Shown: piece after piece, positions 1 through 7,910 of the stretch
Layout: every line of letters begins with the position of its first letter
Numbering within the stretch: position 1 is the first letter of the stretch
Assembly: GCA_025966295.1 (NCBI GenBank)
Contig: JAOPVD010000057.1
Coordinates: 1 to 19,679, forward strand
DNA: 19,679 nt
Source of the DNA: Frankiales bacterium
GTDB lineage: Bacteria; Actinomycetota; Actinomycetes; Mycobacteriales; SCTD01
Reading direction: 5' to 3'
The notes under the pieces: model-generated
Told to the model about the DNA's origin: nothing
The model's input: the letters and a program-made list of their open reading frames with translations, nothing else
Databases searched by the model: none
Program-made: the position numbers and the translations under genes

Positions 1-1478
1 TGGGCGGCGGCGAGGGCGTCGGCGGAGACCCCCAGCGGCTGCGGGGTGCCGAGGCAGCGGTCGCAGCGGCCGCACGCGGTGGCCGCCGGGTCGTCGAGCT
101 GGTGGCGCAAAAACTCCATCCGGCAGCCCGCGGTGGCGACGTAGTCGCGCATCGCCTGCTGCTCGGCGGCCCGGTCGGCGGCGACCTGCGCGTACCGCTC
201 GGCGTCGTACGCCCACGGCTGCCCGGTCGCGGTCCAGCCGCCCCGCACCCGGCGCACCGCGCCGTCGACGTCGAGCACCTTGAGCATCGTCTCCAGCCGG
301 GTACGGCGTAGCTCGACGCGGGGCTCCAGGGCAGCGGTGGACAGCACCACCCCGGACAGCGCGGCCAGGACGGTGCGGACCTGGTCCTCGGCCGGGAAGC
401 CCAGCGAGGCGAAGTAGGCCCAGATCGCCTCGTCCTCCCGGCCGGGGAGCAGGACCACCTCGGCGCGCTCGACGCCGCGGCCGGCGCGGCCGACCTGCTG
501 GTAGTAGGCGATCGGCGAGGCCGGGGCGCCCAGGTGCACGACGAAGCCGAGGTCGGGCTTGTCGAAGCCCATCCCCAGCGCGCTGGTCGCGACCAGCGCC
601 TTCACGCGGTTGCCGAGCAGGTCGTCCTCGGCCTGCCGGCGCTCGGCGTCGTCGCTCTTGCCGGAGTAGGCGGTGGCTGTGACGCCGCGCGAGCGCAGGA
701 ACGCCGCGACCTCCTCGGTGGCGGCCACGGTGAGCGTGTAGACGATGCCGGAGCCGGGCAGCCGGTCCATCGCGTCGGCCAGCCAGGCGAGCCGGTGCGC
801 GGCGTCCGGCAGGGTGGCCACCGACAGGTGCAGCGACGTGCGCTCCAGCTCGCCGCGCAGCACCAGGGTCTGGTCGCCGAGCTGCGAGGCCACGTCGGTG
901 ACCACCCGTGCGTTCGCCGTCGCGGTCGTGGCCAGCACCGGCACGCCGTCGGGCAGCTCGGTGAGCAGCGTCCGGATCCGCCGGTAGTCGGGCCGGAAGT
1001 CGTGCCCCCAGTCGCTGATGCAGTGCGCCTCGTCGATGACGACGAGGCCGGCGGTGGCGGCCAGCTGGGGCAGCACCTCGTCGCGGAAGCCCGGGTTGTT
1101 GAGCCGCTCGGGGCTCACCAGCAGGACGTCGGCGTGGCCGGCGGCGATCTCGCCGTACACCTGCTGCCACTGCTCGATGTTGCTGGAGTTGACCGTGACG
1201 GCGCTGATGCCGGCCCGCTGGGCGGCGGCCACCTGGTTGCGCATCAGCGCCAGCAGCGGGCTGACGATGACCGTGGGCCCGGCGCCGCGGGCCCGCAGCA
1301 GGGCGGTCGCGACGAAGTAGACCGCCGACTTGCCCCAGCCGGTGCGCTGCACCACCAGCGCCCGGCGGCCGTCCTCGACGAGCGCCGAGATGGCGGTCCA
1401 CTGGTCCTCCCGCAGGACCGCCTCGGGTCCCGCCAGCGACCGTAGGACCCGCTCGGCCTCGTCGCGCAGCTGCGTCAT
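1..1478 (-). CDS. recQ: RecQ-family ATP-dependent DNA helicase (3' end outside window)
   Basis: An open frame runs from the ATG at 1478 leftward past base 1, giving about 492 residues. RecQ helicases unwind DNA 3'-5' in recombinational repair and fork processing. Motif I is RTGWGKS with the lysine at residue 50, a form I associate with actinobacterial RecQ. Motif II is DEAH (residues 149-152), followed by CISDWGHDFRPDY, the aromatic-rich loop typical of RecQ. Motif V/VI reads TSALGMGFDKPD and QQVGRAGR. The zinc cluster is C452-x16-C469-x2-C472-x2-C475, the same spacing as in E. coli RecQ. The frame is intact throughout, and only the winged-helix/HRDC end can lie beyond the window. The start is 26 nt downstream of the small HTH gene on the same strand, so co-transcription is likely. 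Seen: motifs and frame. Inferred: repair role. Confidence 0.93.
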   Translation of the reverse strand, partial: MTQLRDEAERVLRSLAGPEAVLREDQWTAISALVEDGRRALVVQRTGWGKSAVYFVATALLRARGAGPTVIVSPLLALMRNQVAAAQRAGISAVTVNSSNIEQWQQVYGEIAAGHADVLLVSPERLNNPGFRDEVLPQLAATAGLVVIDEAHCISDWGHDFRPDYRRIRTLLTELPDGVPVLATTATANARVVTDVASQLGDQTLVLRGELERTSLHLSVATLPDAAHRLAWLADAMDRLPGSGIVYTLTVAATEEVAAFLRSRGVTATAYSGKSDDAERRQAEDDLLGNRVKALVATSALGMGFDKPDLGFVVHLGAPASPIAYYQQVGRAGRGVERAEVVLLPGREDEAIWAYFASLGFPAEDQVRTVLAALSGVVLSTAALEPRVELRRTRLETMLKVLDVDGAVRRVRGGWTATGQPWAYDAERYAQVAADRAAEQQAMRDYVATAGCRMEFLRHQLDDPAATACGRCDRCLGTPQPLGVSADALAAA

Positions 1479-1504
1479 CCCTGTGACGCTAGGCGAGAGG
1501 TGCG

Positions 1505-1777
1505 TCAGGCCGGCAGGTCGTCCACCACGGCGTCCGGGTCGGCCCAGCGTCGGGCGCGCTGCTCCTGGACCAGCTGCTGACGCAGGTTGAAGCGGGCCGC
1601 CCGGTGCGTGTCCAGATCGGCCAGCAGGACCCGGCGCCGGCGGCCGTCCTCGCCCAGGTGCGACGGGAGCCGGCCCGACTCCAGCAGCCGGATCACCGCG
1701 GTCGGCGACATCCCGAGCTCGACCGACGCCTCCTCGATGCTGACGTCGTCAACGCCGTCCCCCGCATGCAGTTCCAT
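1505..1777 (-). CDS. Small excisionase/MerR-like helix-turn-helix protein
   Basis: A 90-residue protein beginning MELHAGDGVDDVSIEEASVELGM. Residues 13-55 (SIEEASVELGMSPTAVIRLLESGRLPSHL, then a wing RRRRVLLADL) have the winged-helix excisionase layout: helix-turn-helix, then a basic strand that fits the DNA backbone. The C-terminal third (HRAARFNLRQQLVQEQRARRW) is a charged helix, as in many actinobacterial helix-turn-helix antitoxin-like proteins. No PIN or other toxin gene follows; the next gene is recQ, 26 nt away. I chose ATG 1777 because the frame extends far upstream only as antisense shadow of the divergent tmsA gene, and because GAAGAT lies 6 nt upstream as a possible -10 for a leaderless transcript. 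It could regulate recQ or be an orphan antitoxin; neither is shown by the sequence. Confidence 0.7.
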   Translation of the reverse strand: MELHAGDGVDDVSIEEASVELGMSPTAVIRLLESGRLPSHLGEDGRRRRVLLADLDTHRAARFNLRQQLVQEQRARRWADPDAVVDDLPA

Positions 1778-1846
1778 GGCGGCATCTTCGCACTCCCACA
1801 GCGAGGTTTCCTCGTGCTTGGCAATCTTGGCGGGCCATCCGGAGTT

Positions 1847-3187
1847 ATGGTCAGCGACGTGGTGACGGGGGCGGAGTACGACGCAGCGGTGGCCGACCTG
1901 CGCGGGCAGCTCGCCGCGCTGCCCGCCGGCGCACCCGTGCGCCTGGGCAAGAAGACCTCGAACCTGTTCCGGACCCGCACCGGCGACGCGCAGCGGTTGG
2001 ACGTCAGCGCCTTCTCCGGGGTGCTGTCGGTGGCCGACGGGGTGGCCGAGGTCCTCGGCATGACGACGTACGAGGACCTGGTCGACGCGACCCTGCCGTC
2101 CGGGCAGATGCCGCTCGTGGTGCCGCAGCTGAAGACCATCACGCTGGGCGGGGCGGTGACCGGGCTGGGCATCGAGAGCTCGAGCTTCCGCAACGGGACC
2201 CCGCACGAGTCGGTGCTGGAGATGGACGTCCTCACCGGCGACGGCCGGATCGTGACCTGCAGCCGGACGGAGAACGCCGACCTGTTCTACGGCTTCCCCA
2301 ACTCCTACGGCACGCTGGGCTACGCGCTGCGGCTGCGGATCGAGCTGGAGCCGACCCACCCCTACGTCCACCTGCGGCACGTCCGGTGCGGGTCGGTGGC
2401 GGCGGCGGTCGAGCTGATGCGGCAGCCGGAGGCCGACTTCGTCGACGGCACCTGGTTCTCGCCGACCGAGGTCTACGTGACGCTCGGCTCGTGGGCCGAC
2501 ACCGCCCCGTCGCTGTCGGACTACACCGGGATGGCGATCTACTACCGGTCGATCCAGACCAAGGCCGAGGACTGGCTGACCGTGCGCGACTACCTGTGGC
2601 GCTGGGACACCGACTGGTTCTGGTGCAGCCGGGCCTTCGGCGTGCAGAACCCGGCGGTACGGCGCTGGGTCCCGCGCCGGTACCTGCGCTCCGACGTGTG
2701 GTGGAAGCTGGTCGCGTTCGAGCGCAGGCACCGCTGGAAGACCCGCCTCGACCGGCGCCGCGGGCTGCCGGAGCGCGAGGAGGTGGTCCAGGACGTCGAG
2801 GTCCCGATCGACCGGCTCGTGGAGTTCATGGACGTGTTCGCCCGCGAGGTCCCGATCGAGCCGGTGTGGTCCTGCCCGCTGCAGCAGCGGTCTGCCGACG
2901 ACGTCTGGGAGCTCTACCGGCTGGACCCGGCGGTCCGCTACGTCAACGTCGGCTTCTGGTCGTCGGTGCCGCTCGAACCGGGGGAGCCGGACGGCACCCA
3001 CAACCGCCTGATCGAGCGGCTCGTCGACGACCTGGGCGGCCGCAAGTCGCTCTACAGCACCAGCTACTACGAACGCGAGCACTTCTGGCGGCTCTACAAC
3101 GGGCCGGCCTACGAGGTGCTGAAGAAGAGCTACGACCCGCAAGGCCGCCTGCTGGACCTGTACGCCAAGTGCGTCGAAAGCCGCTAG
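1847..3187 (+). CDS. tmsA: FAD-binding oxidoreductase, TmsA/BfaA type (10-methylene fatty acyl reductase)
   Basis: A 446-residue protein with an N-terminal PCMH-type FAD-binding domain (KKTSNLFRTR, LDVSAFSGVLSV, TLGGAVTGLGIESSSFRNGTPHESVLEMDVLTG, PNSYGTLGYALRL). A Trp/Tyr-rich C-terminal half carries the substrate domain. It is followed after 10 nt by a CFA-synthase-like methyltransferase. This exact pair is known from mycobacteria and other actinobacteria (BfaA/BfaB, TmsA/TmsB) to turn oleoyl chains of membrane phospholipids into 10-methylstearoyl (tuberculostearoyl) chains; this partner is the flavin, NADPH-dependent reductase of the 10-methylene intermediate. Length matches the family (about 440 residues). 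The start is uncertain: ATG 1847 has GGAG only 2 nt upstream, and TATGGT at 1846-1851 could be a -10 for a leaderless GTG at 1859. Function is inferred from family plus neighbour. Confidence 0.85.
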   Translation: MVSDVVTGAEYDAAVADLRGQLAALPAGAPVRLGKKTSNLFRTRTGDAQRLDVSAFSGVLSVADGVAEVLGMTTYEDLVDATLPSGQMPLVVPQLKTITLGGAVTGLGIESSSFRNGTPHESVLEMDVLTGDGRIVTCSRTENADLFYGFPNSYGTLGYALRLRIELEPTHPYVHLRHVRCGSVAAAVELMRQPEADFVDGTWFSPTEVYVTLGSWADTAPSLSDYTGMAIYYRSIQTKAEDWLTVRDYLWRWDTDWFWCSRAFGVQNPAVRRWVPRRYLRSDVWWKLVAFERRHRWKTRLDRRRGLPEREEVVQDVEVPIDRLVEFMDVFAREVPIEPVWSCPLQQRSADDVWELYRLDPAVRYVNVGFWSSVPLEPGEPDGTHNRLIERLVDDLGGRKSLYSTSYYEREHFWRLYNGPAYEVLKKSYDPQGRLLDLYAKCVESR

Positions 3188-3197
3188 GGAGACCGCC

Positions 3198-4454
3198 ATG
3201 CCACGCCTGCCCGTCGCTGATGCCCTTGCCTCGGTGCTGCCCACCCAGACGCGGGTGGAGGCCTACGACGGCTCCGCAGCGGGGCCCGCGGAGGCCGCCG
3301 TCGTGCTGAAGGTGCAGTCGCCCAAGGCCCTGTCGCACCTGGTGTCGGCGCCGGGGGAGCTCGGCATGGCGCGGGCCTACGTCTCCGGCGAGCTCGACGT
3401 GGAGGCCACCGACCACTACACGCTGCTGCGCGCGATGACCCGCACCAAGATGGGCGACCTGAGCTGGTCGGAGCGCCTGCAGGTGCTGCGGTCGCTCGGC
3501 CGCGAGGCGGTGCACTGGGTCGAGCCGCCGCCGCAGGAGGTCGGCGCCAAGCGCTACCTGGCCGGCCTGCGCCGGCACAGCAGGCGCCGGGACGCCGTGG
3601 CGATCGCGCACCACTACGACGTCTCCAACACCTTCTACGAGTGGGTCCTCGGCCCGTCGATGGCCTACACCTGCGCCGTCTACCCGACCGCGGAGGCGAC
3701 CCTGGAGCAGGCGCAGACCGCCAAGTTCGACCTGGTCTGCCGCAAGCTCGGGCTGCAGCCCGGCATGCGGCTGCTGGACGTCGGCTGTGGCTGGGGCGGC
3801 ATGGCGATGCACGCGGCCGAGCACTACGGCGTCGAGGTGGTGGCGGCCACCCTGTCGCGGCAGCAGGCCGAGTGGGGGCGCAAGGCGGCGGCCGACCGCG
3901 GCCTGTCCGACCTGGTCGACATCCGCTTCTCGGACTACCGCGACGTGCAGGACACCGGCTTCGACGCCGTCAGCTCCATCGGCCTGACCGAGCACATCGG
4001 CATCGCCCAGCTGTCGTCGTACGCGCAGCTCCTGGCCGACAAGCTGCTGCCCCAGGGGCGGCTGCTCAACCACTGCATCACCCGCCCCGACGCCCACTCC
4101 GCGCCGATCAGCAAGCGCGGCTTCATCCCGCGCTACGTGTTCCCGGACGGGGAGCTGCCCGCGGTCGGGCGGATCGTCGACGAGCTGCAGCGCGCCGGCC
4201 TGGAGGTGCGGCACGAGGAGAACCTGCGGGAGCACTACGCCCGGACGCTCCAGGGCTGGTGCGACAACCTTGACGCCCACTGGGACGAGGCGGTCGCCGA
4301 GGTCGGCCCCGGCACGGCCCGGGTCTGGGCGCTCTACCTGGCCGGCAGCCGGATCGGCTTCGAGCAGAACATGATCCAGCTCCACCAGGTGCTCGCCGTG
4401 AAGACCACGGACGGGGCGTCCGGCATGCCACTGCGCCCGGACTGGGGCACCTGA
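3198..4454 (+). CDS. tmsB: SAM-dependent fatty acyl methyltransferase, CFA-synthase family (TmsB/UfaA1 type)
   Basis: A 418-residue protein starting at ATG 3198, with GGGAGA as ribosome binding site 5 nt or so upstream. The C-terminal two thirds are a cyclopropane-fatty-acid-synthase fold: HHYDVSNTFYEWVLG with AYTCAVY, the SAM-binding glycine motif LLDVGCGWGG (about residues 192-201), SSIGLTEHIG, and the terminal GWCDNLDAHW and FEQNMIQLHQVL. In this family the methyl of SAM is added across the double bond of a phospholipid-bound oleoyl chain; paired with TmsA the product is the 10-methylene and then 10-methyl acid rather than a cyclopropane ring. The length fits mycobacterial UfaA1. No tmsC follows, since the next gene is convergent and its stop is 4 nt away. 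A generic CFA synthase remains possible, but the tmsA neighbour argues for branched-chain methylation. Confidence 0.9.
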   Translation: MPRLPVADALASVLPTQTRVEAYDGSAAGPAEAAVVLKVQSPKALSHLVSAPGELGMARAYVSGELDVEATDHYTLLRAMTRTKMGDLSWSERLQVLRSLGREAVHWVEPPPQEVGAKRYLAGLRRHSRRRDAVAIAHHYDVSNTFYEWVLGPSMAYTCAVYPTAEATLEQAQTAKFDLVCRKLGLQPGMRLLDVGCGWGGMAMHAAEHYGVEVVAATLSRQQAEWGRKAAADRGLSDLVDIRFSDYRDVQDTGFDAVSSIGLTEHIGIAQLSSYAQLLADKLLPQGRLLNHCITRPDAHSAPISKRGFIPRYVFPDGELPAVGRIVDELQRAGLEVRHEENLREHYARTLQGWCDNLDAHWDEAVAEVGPGTARVWALYLAGSRIGFEQNMIQLHQVLAVKTTDGASGMPLRPDWGT

Positions 4455-4458
4455 GTCG

Positions 4459-5661
4459 TCAGTTGGCCCAGCTGCTGAACGGCACGTTCCAGTCCGACAT
4501 GCCCGGGTCGGAGAGCTTCGGGGGCACCGTGGCGTTCTTGACGTCCACGACGTCGCCCCGTTTGACCAGGTCGAAGAACCAGGCGGCGTCGGCCGGCGCG
4601 ACGTTGACGCAGCCATGGCTGACGTTGCGGACCCCCTGGTCGCGCACCGACCAGCCGGCCGAGTGCACGAACTCGCCGCTGTAGGAGATGCGGACGCTGT
4701 TGGGCACCTTCAGGTAGTACCCGTGCGGGCTGTTGCGGGGGATGCCGACGGTGGACGAGTCCATGGTCTTGAGCTTCACCCGCTCCAGCACCAGGTGCAC
4801 GCCGCCCTTGGTGGGGAACTCCGCCCGGCCGGTCGAGACCTTGAGGGTCCGCAGCAGCACACCGTCGCGCACCACCGTCATGACCTTCTTGTCGACGTCG
4901 ACGGTGGCGATCACGGCCGAGCCGATGGCGTAGGTGGTCGTCAGGACGCCCTGGGCCCAGACGTCCTCGGACAGCCGGAGCCGGGTGAAGTCGACCGTCG
5001 CGGTGATCGAGGTGCCCTTGGTCCAGTAGCTGGGACCGCGGTAGTGCAGCTCGGTCGGTGACATCCAGCGCCAGGCACCGGCCACGGCCGGCGTCGCCGT
5101 CACCGTCATCCGGCTGACCACGGCGGCCCGGTCGCCGGCGCTCGTGACAGGGCGGGTCAGGGTGACGATCAGGGGCTGGCCGACCCCGACCACCTTGCCG
5201 TCGCCGGGGCTCAGCACCGCCCGCAGGGTCTTGGCAGCGGGGGTGGTGCGCTGGGCCAGGACCACCGAGCGGGCCTTGCCGGCCTGGTCCACGACGGTGG
5301 CCTTCAGGCGGTAGGTCGCGCCCGGGAGCAGGCTGGCCGACGACTGCCACGAGGCGCCGGTGAACGCGCCCGCGAGCGGGTGGCCGTCGGGGTCGGTGGC
5401 CGTGACGCCGCGCAGCGTGCCGTCGACCACCGAGAGCGACAGCGGCAGCTGCCAGGGCACCTTCCCTGCGCGCAGCCCGGCCGGTACGACGACCGGGTCC
5501 GGCACCGGGGTGCGCTCGCCGGCCTGGACGGCGGTGGACGCCGAGCTGTGGCTGACGGCCCAGCCCACCCCGCTGCCGACGGCCACGGCGGCGACGAGCA
5601 GGCCGGCCAGGAGGCGCGGCCGCAGGGCGCGGGGGGAGCCCTCGGGGAGGGTGGTCGTCAT
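4459..5661 (-). CDS. Membrane-anchored L,D-transpeptidase (YkuD domain) with Ig-like domains
   Basis: A 400-residue protein starting at ATG 5661 with GAGAGG about 6 nt upstream; a longer frame to 5766 lacks such a site. Residues 1-40 hold a short cytosolic arm and a hydrophobic segment (LLAGLLVAAVAVGSGVGWAV) that anchors or exports it. There is no lipobox cysteine, unlike many mycobacterial Ldt proteins. Two Ig-like domains typical of actinobacterial Ldts follow, and then a YkuD catalytic domain. The active-site signature is complete: H333, then S348-H349-G350-C351-V-N. It forms 3-3 (meso-Dap to meso-Dap) cross-links in peptidoglycan outside the membrane and is the class inhibited by carbapenems. 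It is divergent from the DUF349 gene and convergent with tmsB (4 nt between stops). The family call is secure; the specific paralogue is not. Confidence 0.92.
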   Translation of the reverse strand: MTTTLPEGSPRALRPRLLAGLLVAAVAVGSGVGWAVSHSSASTAVQAGERTPVPDPVVVPAGLRAGKVPWQLPLSLSVVDGTLRGVTATDPDGHPLAGAFTGASWQSSASLLPGATYRLKATVVDQAGKARSVVLAQRTTPAAKTLRAVLSPGDGKVVGVGQPLIVTLTRPVTSAGDRAAVVSRMTVTATPAVAGAWRWMSPTELHYRGPSYWTKGTSITATVDFTRLRLSEDVWAQGVLTTTYAIGSAVIATVDVDKKVMTVVRDGVLLRTLKVSTGRAEFPTKGGVHLVLERVKLKTMDSSTVGIPRNSPHGYYLKVPNSVRISYSGEFVHSAGWSVRDQGVRNVSHGCVNVAPADAAWFFDLVKRGDVVDVKNATVPPKLSDPGMSDWNVPFSSWAN

Positions 5662-5771
5662 CGGGAGCCTCTCGCAACGCCGGTGGGTCAGTGGACCGGC
5701 GAGATCGCCGTCATCCTCCCTTACGACGCCGCCGCGCGGTGAACAGTTGCGTGCCCGGTCCATCACCTGGC

Positions 5772-5789
5772 GGTGACGACTTCGTCACC
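5772..5789. promoter_or_regulatory. 8-bp inverted repeat in the divergent ldt/DUF349 intergenic region
   Basis: GGTGACGA and TCGTCACC flank a 2-nt centre, a perfect inverted repeat in the 245-bp region between the divergently transcribed L,D-transpeptidase and DUF349 genes. The spacing does not fit a CRP-type site (8 rather than 6 bases between GTGA and TCAC). It could be an operator for either gene. The rest of 5662-5906 shows no strong promoter by eye; GATGGT at 5876-5881 is a weak -10 candidate for the DUF349 gene. Confidence 0.4.
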
Positions 5790-5906
5790 CTCGGCTGCCC
5801 TGCGCGGCGGGCTTCCGGTGGGATCAGCCACGCCGGAGACGGCCCGGGCGACGGCGGGCGGCCGTCGTGCGCGAGGATGGTGCCGCACACACAACTGGGG
5901 AGCAGC

Positions 5907-7160
5907 ATGAGCGAGTGGGGTCGGGTCACCGACGACGGCACGGTTTACGTCAAGACCGCCGAAGGCGAGCGCGCCGTCGGGTCCTGGCACGCCGGTACGC
6001 CGGAGCAGGGGCTCGCGCACTTCGTGCGCCGGTACGAGCAGCTCGCCACCGAGGTGACCCTGCTGGAGCAGCGCCTGCGCAGCGGCGCCGGCGACCCACG
6101 CCAGGTGGCCACCAGCGCGCAGCGGGTCAAGGACGGCCTGCCGACCGCCGCGGCCGTCGGCGACCTGGAGGCGCTCGGCCGGCGGGTCGACGCGCTGCTG
6201 GAGAAGACCGAGGCGGCCGTCGAGGAGCACAAGGCCGCCCGGGCCGTGGCCAAGGAGGAGGCGGTCGCGAAGCTGACCGCCCTTGCCGAGGAAGCCGAGA
6301 AGCTCGCGGTCAGCTCGTCCTGGAAGGACGCCGGCGAGCGCCTGCGCACCCTGGGCCAGGACTGGAAGCGCATCACCGGGGTCGACAAGAAGACCGCCGA
6401 CGCGCTGTGGGAACGGGTCGGGGCCAGCCGGGCCCGCTTCGCCGAGCGCCGGACCGCGCACTTCGGGGCGCTGGAGCAGCAGCGCACCGTCTCGCAGGAG
6501 CGTAAGGAGAAGCTGGTCAAGGAGGCCGAGAAGCTCTCGAGCTCCACCGACTGGAAGGCCACCGCCGACCACTACAAGCAGCTGATGGGCGATTGGAAGG
6601 CCGCCGGCCGCGCGCCGCGCGAGGTCGAGGACAGCCTGTGGGCCGCCTTCAAGGGCGCGCAGGACGTGTTCTTCCAGGCCCGCAGCGCCTCGTTCGCCGA
6701 GAAGGACGAGGAGTTCCGCGGCAACCAGAAGCTCAAGGAGGAGCTCCTGCTCGAGGCGGAGGCGCTCGAGGCGCCGGGTGGCAAGGCCCGCCTGCGGCAG
6801 CTGCAGGAGAAGTGGGATGCCATTGGCAAGGTGCCGCGCGACGTCATGAAGTCGCTCGAGGACCGGTTCGCCAAGGTCGAGGAGAAGTTCCGGTCCTCGG
6901 CCGACACCTCGCACGTGCGCACGACCGAGTCGCCGTTCGTGGTGCGCCTGAAGGAGAAGGTCGCCGACCTCGAGGGCAAGCTCGCCAAGGCGCAGGCCGA
7001 CGGGCGCCCGACCGGCGACATCGAGGCCCAGCTGGAGACCCAGCGCAAGTGGCTGGAGCAGGCCGGCGTCACGGTCGCGCCGCCGGCCCCGGCGCCGGAG
7101 GCCGAGCCGGCGGCGCCGGCGAAGAAGCCCACCACCGCCTGGGTCCGCGCCGAGGACTGA
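5907..7160 (+). CDS. DUF349 domain-containing coiled-coil protein
   Basis: A 417-residue protein starting at ATG 5907 behind GGGGAG. It is highly charged and almost wholly helical by composition. Three DUF349 repeats of about 65-70 residues can be aligned by eye, near residues 115-185, 193-262 and 272-335; each begins with a KEEAxxLxxEAExL helix and contains a W-K/D-x-I/A-G-x-x(P) segment. The N-terminus (MSEWGRVTDDGTVYVKTAEGERAVGSW) is a conserved leader seen in actinobacterial DUF349 proteins. A coiled coil and an Ala/Pro-rich tail ending KKPTTAWVRAED follow. The biochemical function of the family is not established. It is convergent with the dienelactone hydrolase gene, 9 nt between stops. 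Confidence 0.88.
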   Translation: MSEWGRVTDDGTVYVKTAEGERAVGSWHAGTPEQGLAHFVRRYEQLATEVTLLEQRLRSGAGDPRQVATSAQRVKDGLPTAAAVGDLEALGRRVDALLEKTEAAVEEHKAARAVAKEEAVAKLTALAEEAEKLAVSSSWKDAGERLRTLGQDWKRITGVDKKTADALWERVGASRARFAERRTAHFGALEQQRTVSQERKEKLVKEAEKLSSSTDWKATADHYKQLMGDWKAAGRAPREVEDSLWAAFKGAQDVFFQARSASFAEKDEEFRGNQKLKEELLLEAEALEAPGGKARLRQLQEKWDAIGKVPRDVMKSLEDRFAKVEEKFRSSADTSHVRTTESPFVVRLKEKVADLEGKLAKAQADGRPTGDIEAQLETQRKWLEQAGVTVAPPAPAPEAEPAAPAKKPTTAWVRAED

Positions 7161-7169
7161 CCCCGTGGG

Positions 7170-7868
7170 CTACCTCAGGTGCTGCTTGAGGAAGTCGACG
7201 GTGCGCTGCCAGGCCAGCGTGGCGTCCTGCTCGGAGTAGGTGCCGAGCAGGTTCTCGTCGTTGTGGAAGGCGTGCGCGGCGTCGTAGTAGTGGAACTCCA
7301 CCGGCGCGCCGGACTCCTCGCGGATCTTGCTCTCCAGCGCCTTGGCCTGCTCCACCGGGTAGAAGTCGTCGTTGTTGCCGTAGTGGCCCTGCACCGCGGC
7401 CGACAGGTTGCGAAAGTCGCTCTGCTGCGCGGCCGGCCCGACGCCGTAGAACGCCACCGCCGCCCCGATCTTGTCGCCCTGCTGCACCGCGAGCTGCAGC
7501 ACGAAGCCGCCGCCCATGCAGAAGCCGACGGCGCCGACCTTCGACGACGTCACCGCCTCGTGGCCGAGCAGGAACTCGACCGCGCCGGCCAGGTCACGGG
7601 CGGCCCGGTCCTCCGGCAGCTCCGACATCAGCCGGCCGGCCTCCTCGGCGTCGTGGGTGGTCTTGCCGCCGTACAGGTCAGGGGCGAGCGCGACGAAGCC
7701 CTCGGCCGCCAGGCGGTCGACGATGTCGGCGATGTGGTCGGTGAGCCCCCACCACTCCTGGATGACGATCACCCCCGGCCCCTTGCCGCTCTCGGGCAGG
7801 GCCAGGTAGCCGTGCGCGGTGCTGCCGTTGCTCGGGAAGCTGACGTTCTGGCGGGGGTTCTCGGTCAC
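7170..7868 (-). CDS. Dienelactone hydrolase family alpha/beta hydrolase
   Basis: A 232-residue protein with the dienelactone hydrolase layout: IQEWWGL (Glu38, which in this family orients the nucleophile), nucleophile elbow GFCMGGG with Cys117, NNDDFYP with Asp167 or Asp168, and DAAHAFHND with His199. Cys rather than Ser as nucleophile is diagnostic of this family, which hydrolyses lactone or ester bonds; the substrate cannot be read from the sequence. The start is GTG 7868 with GAGAGG about 10 nt upstream, lying inside a small hairpin (7872-7884). It begins 42 nt after the stop of the LmbE-type gene on the same strand, so the two are probably co-transcribed under the cysteine-rich leader. 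Confidence 0.9.
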   Translation of the reverse strand: MTENPRQNVSFPSNGSTAHGYLALPESGKGPGVIVIQEWWGLTDHIADIVDRLAAEGFVALAPDLYGGKTTHDAEEAGRLMSELPEDRAARDLAGAVEFLLGHEAVTSSKVGAVGFCMGGGFVLQLAVQQGDKIGAAVAFYGVGPAAQQSDFRNLSAAVQGHYGNNDDFYPVEQAKALESKIREESGAPVEFHYYDAAHAFHNDENLLGTYSEQDATLAWQRTVDFLKQHLR

Positions 7869-7910
7869 AGGGAGAGCGCCTCTCGGGAGGGGGAGTTGGT
7901 CCGCCTCTTC

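Noticed and set aside
1505..3244. 579-codon minus-strand frame opposite tmsA
   Set aside because: Only the last 90 codons show protein-like sequence (HTH gene); the rest is antisense to the well-supported tmsA.
5772..5789. CRP/GlxR-type binding site
   Set aside because: The GTGA and TCAC half-sites are 8 nt apart rather than 6, and the outer T/A bases are missing.
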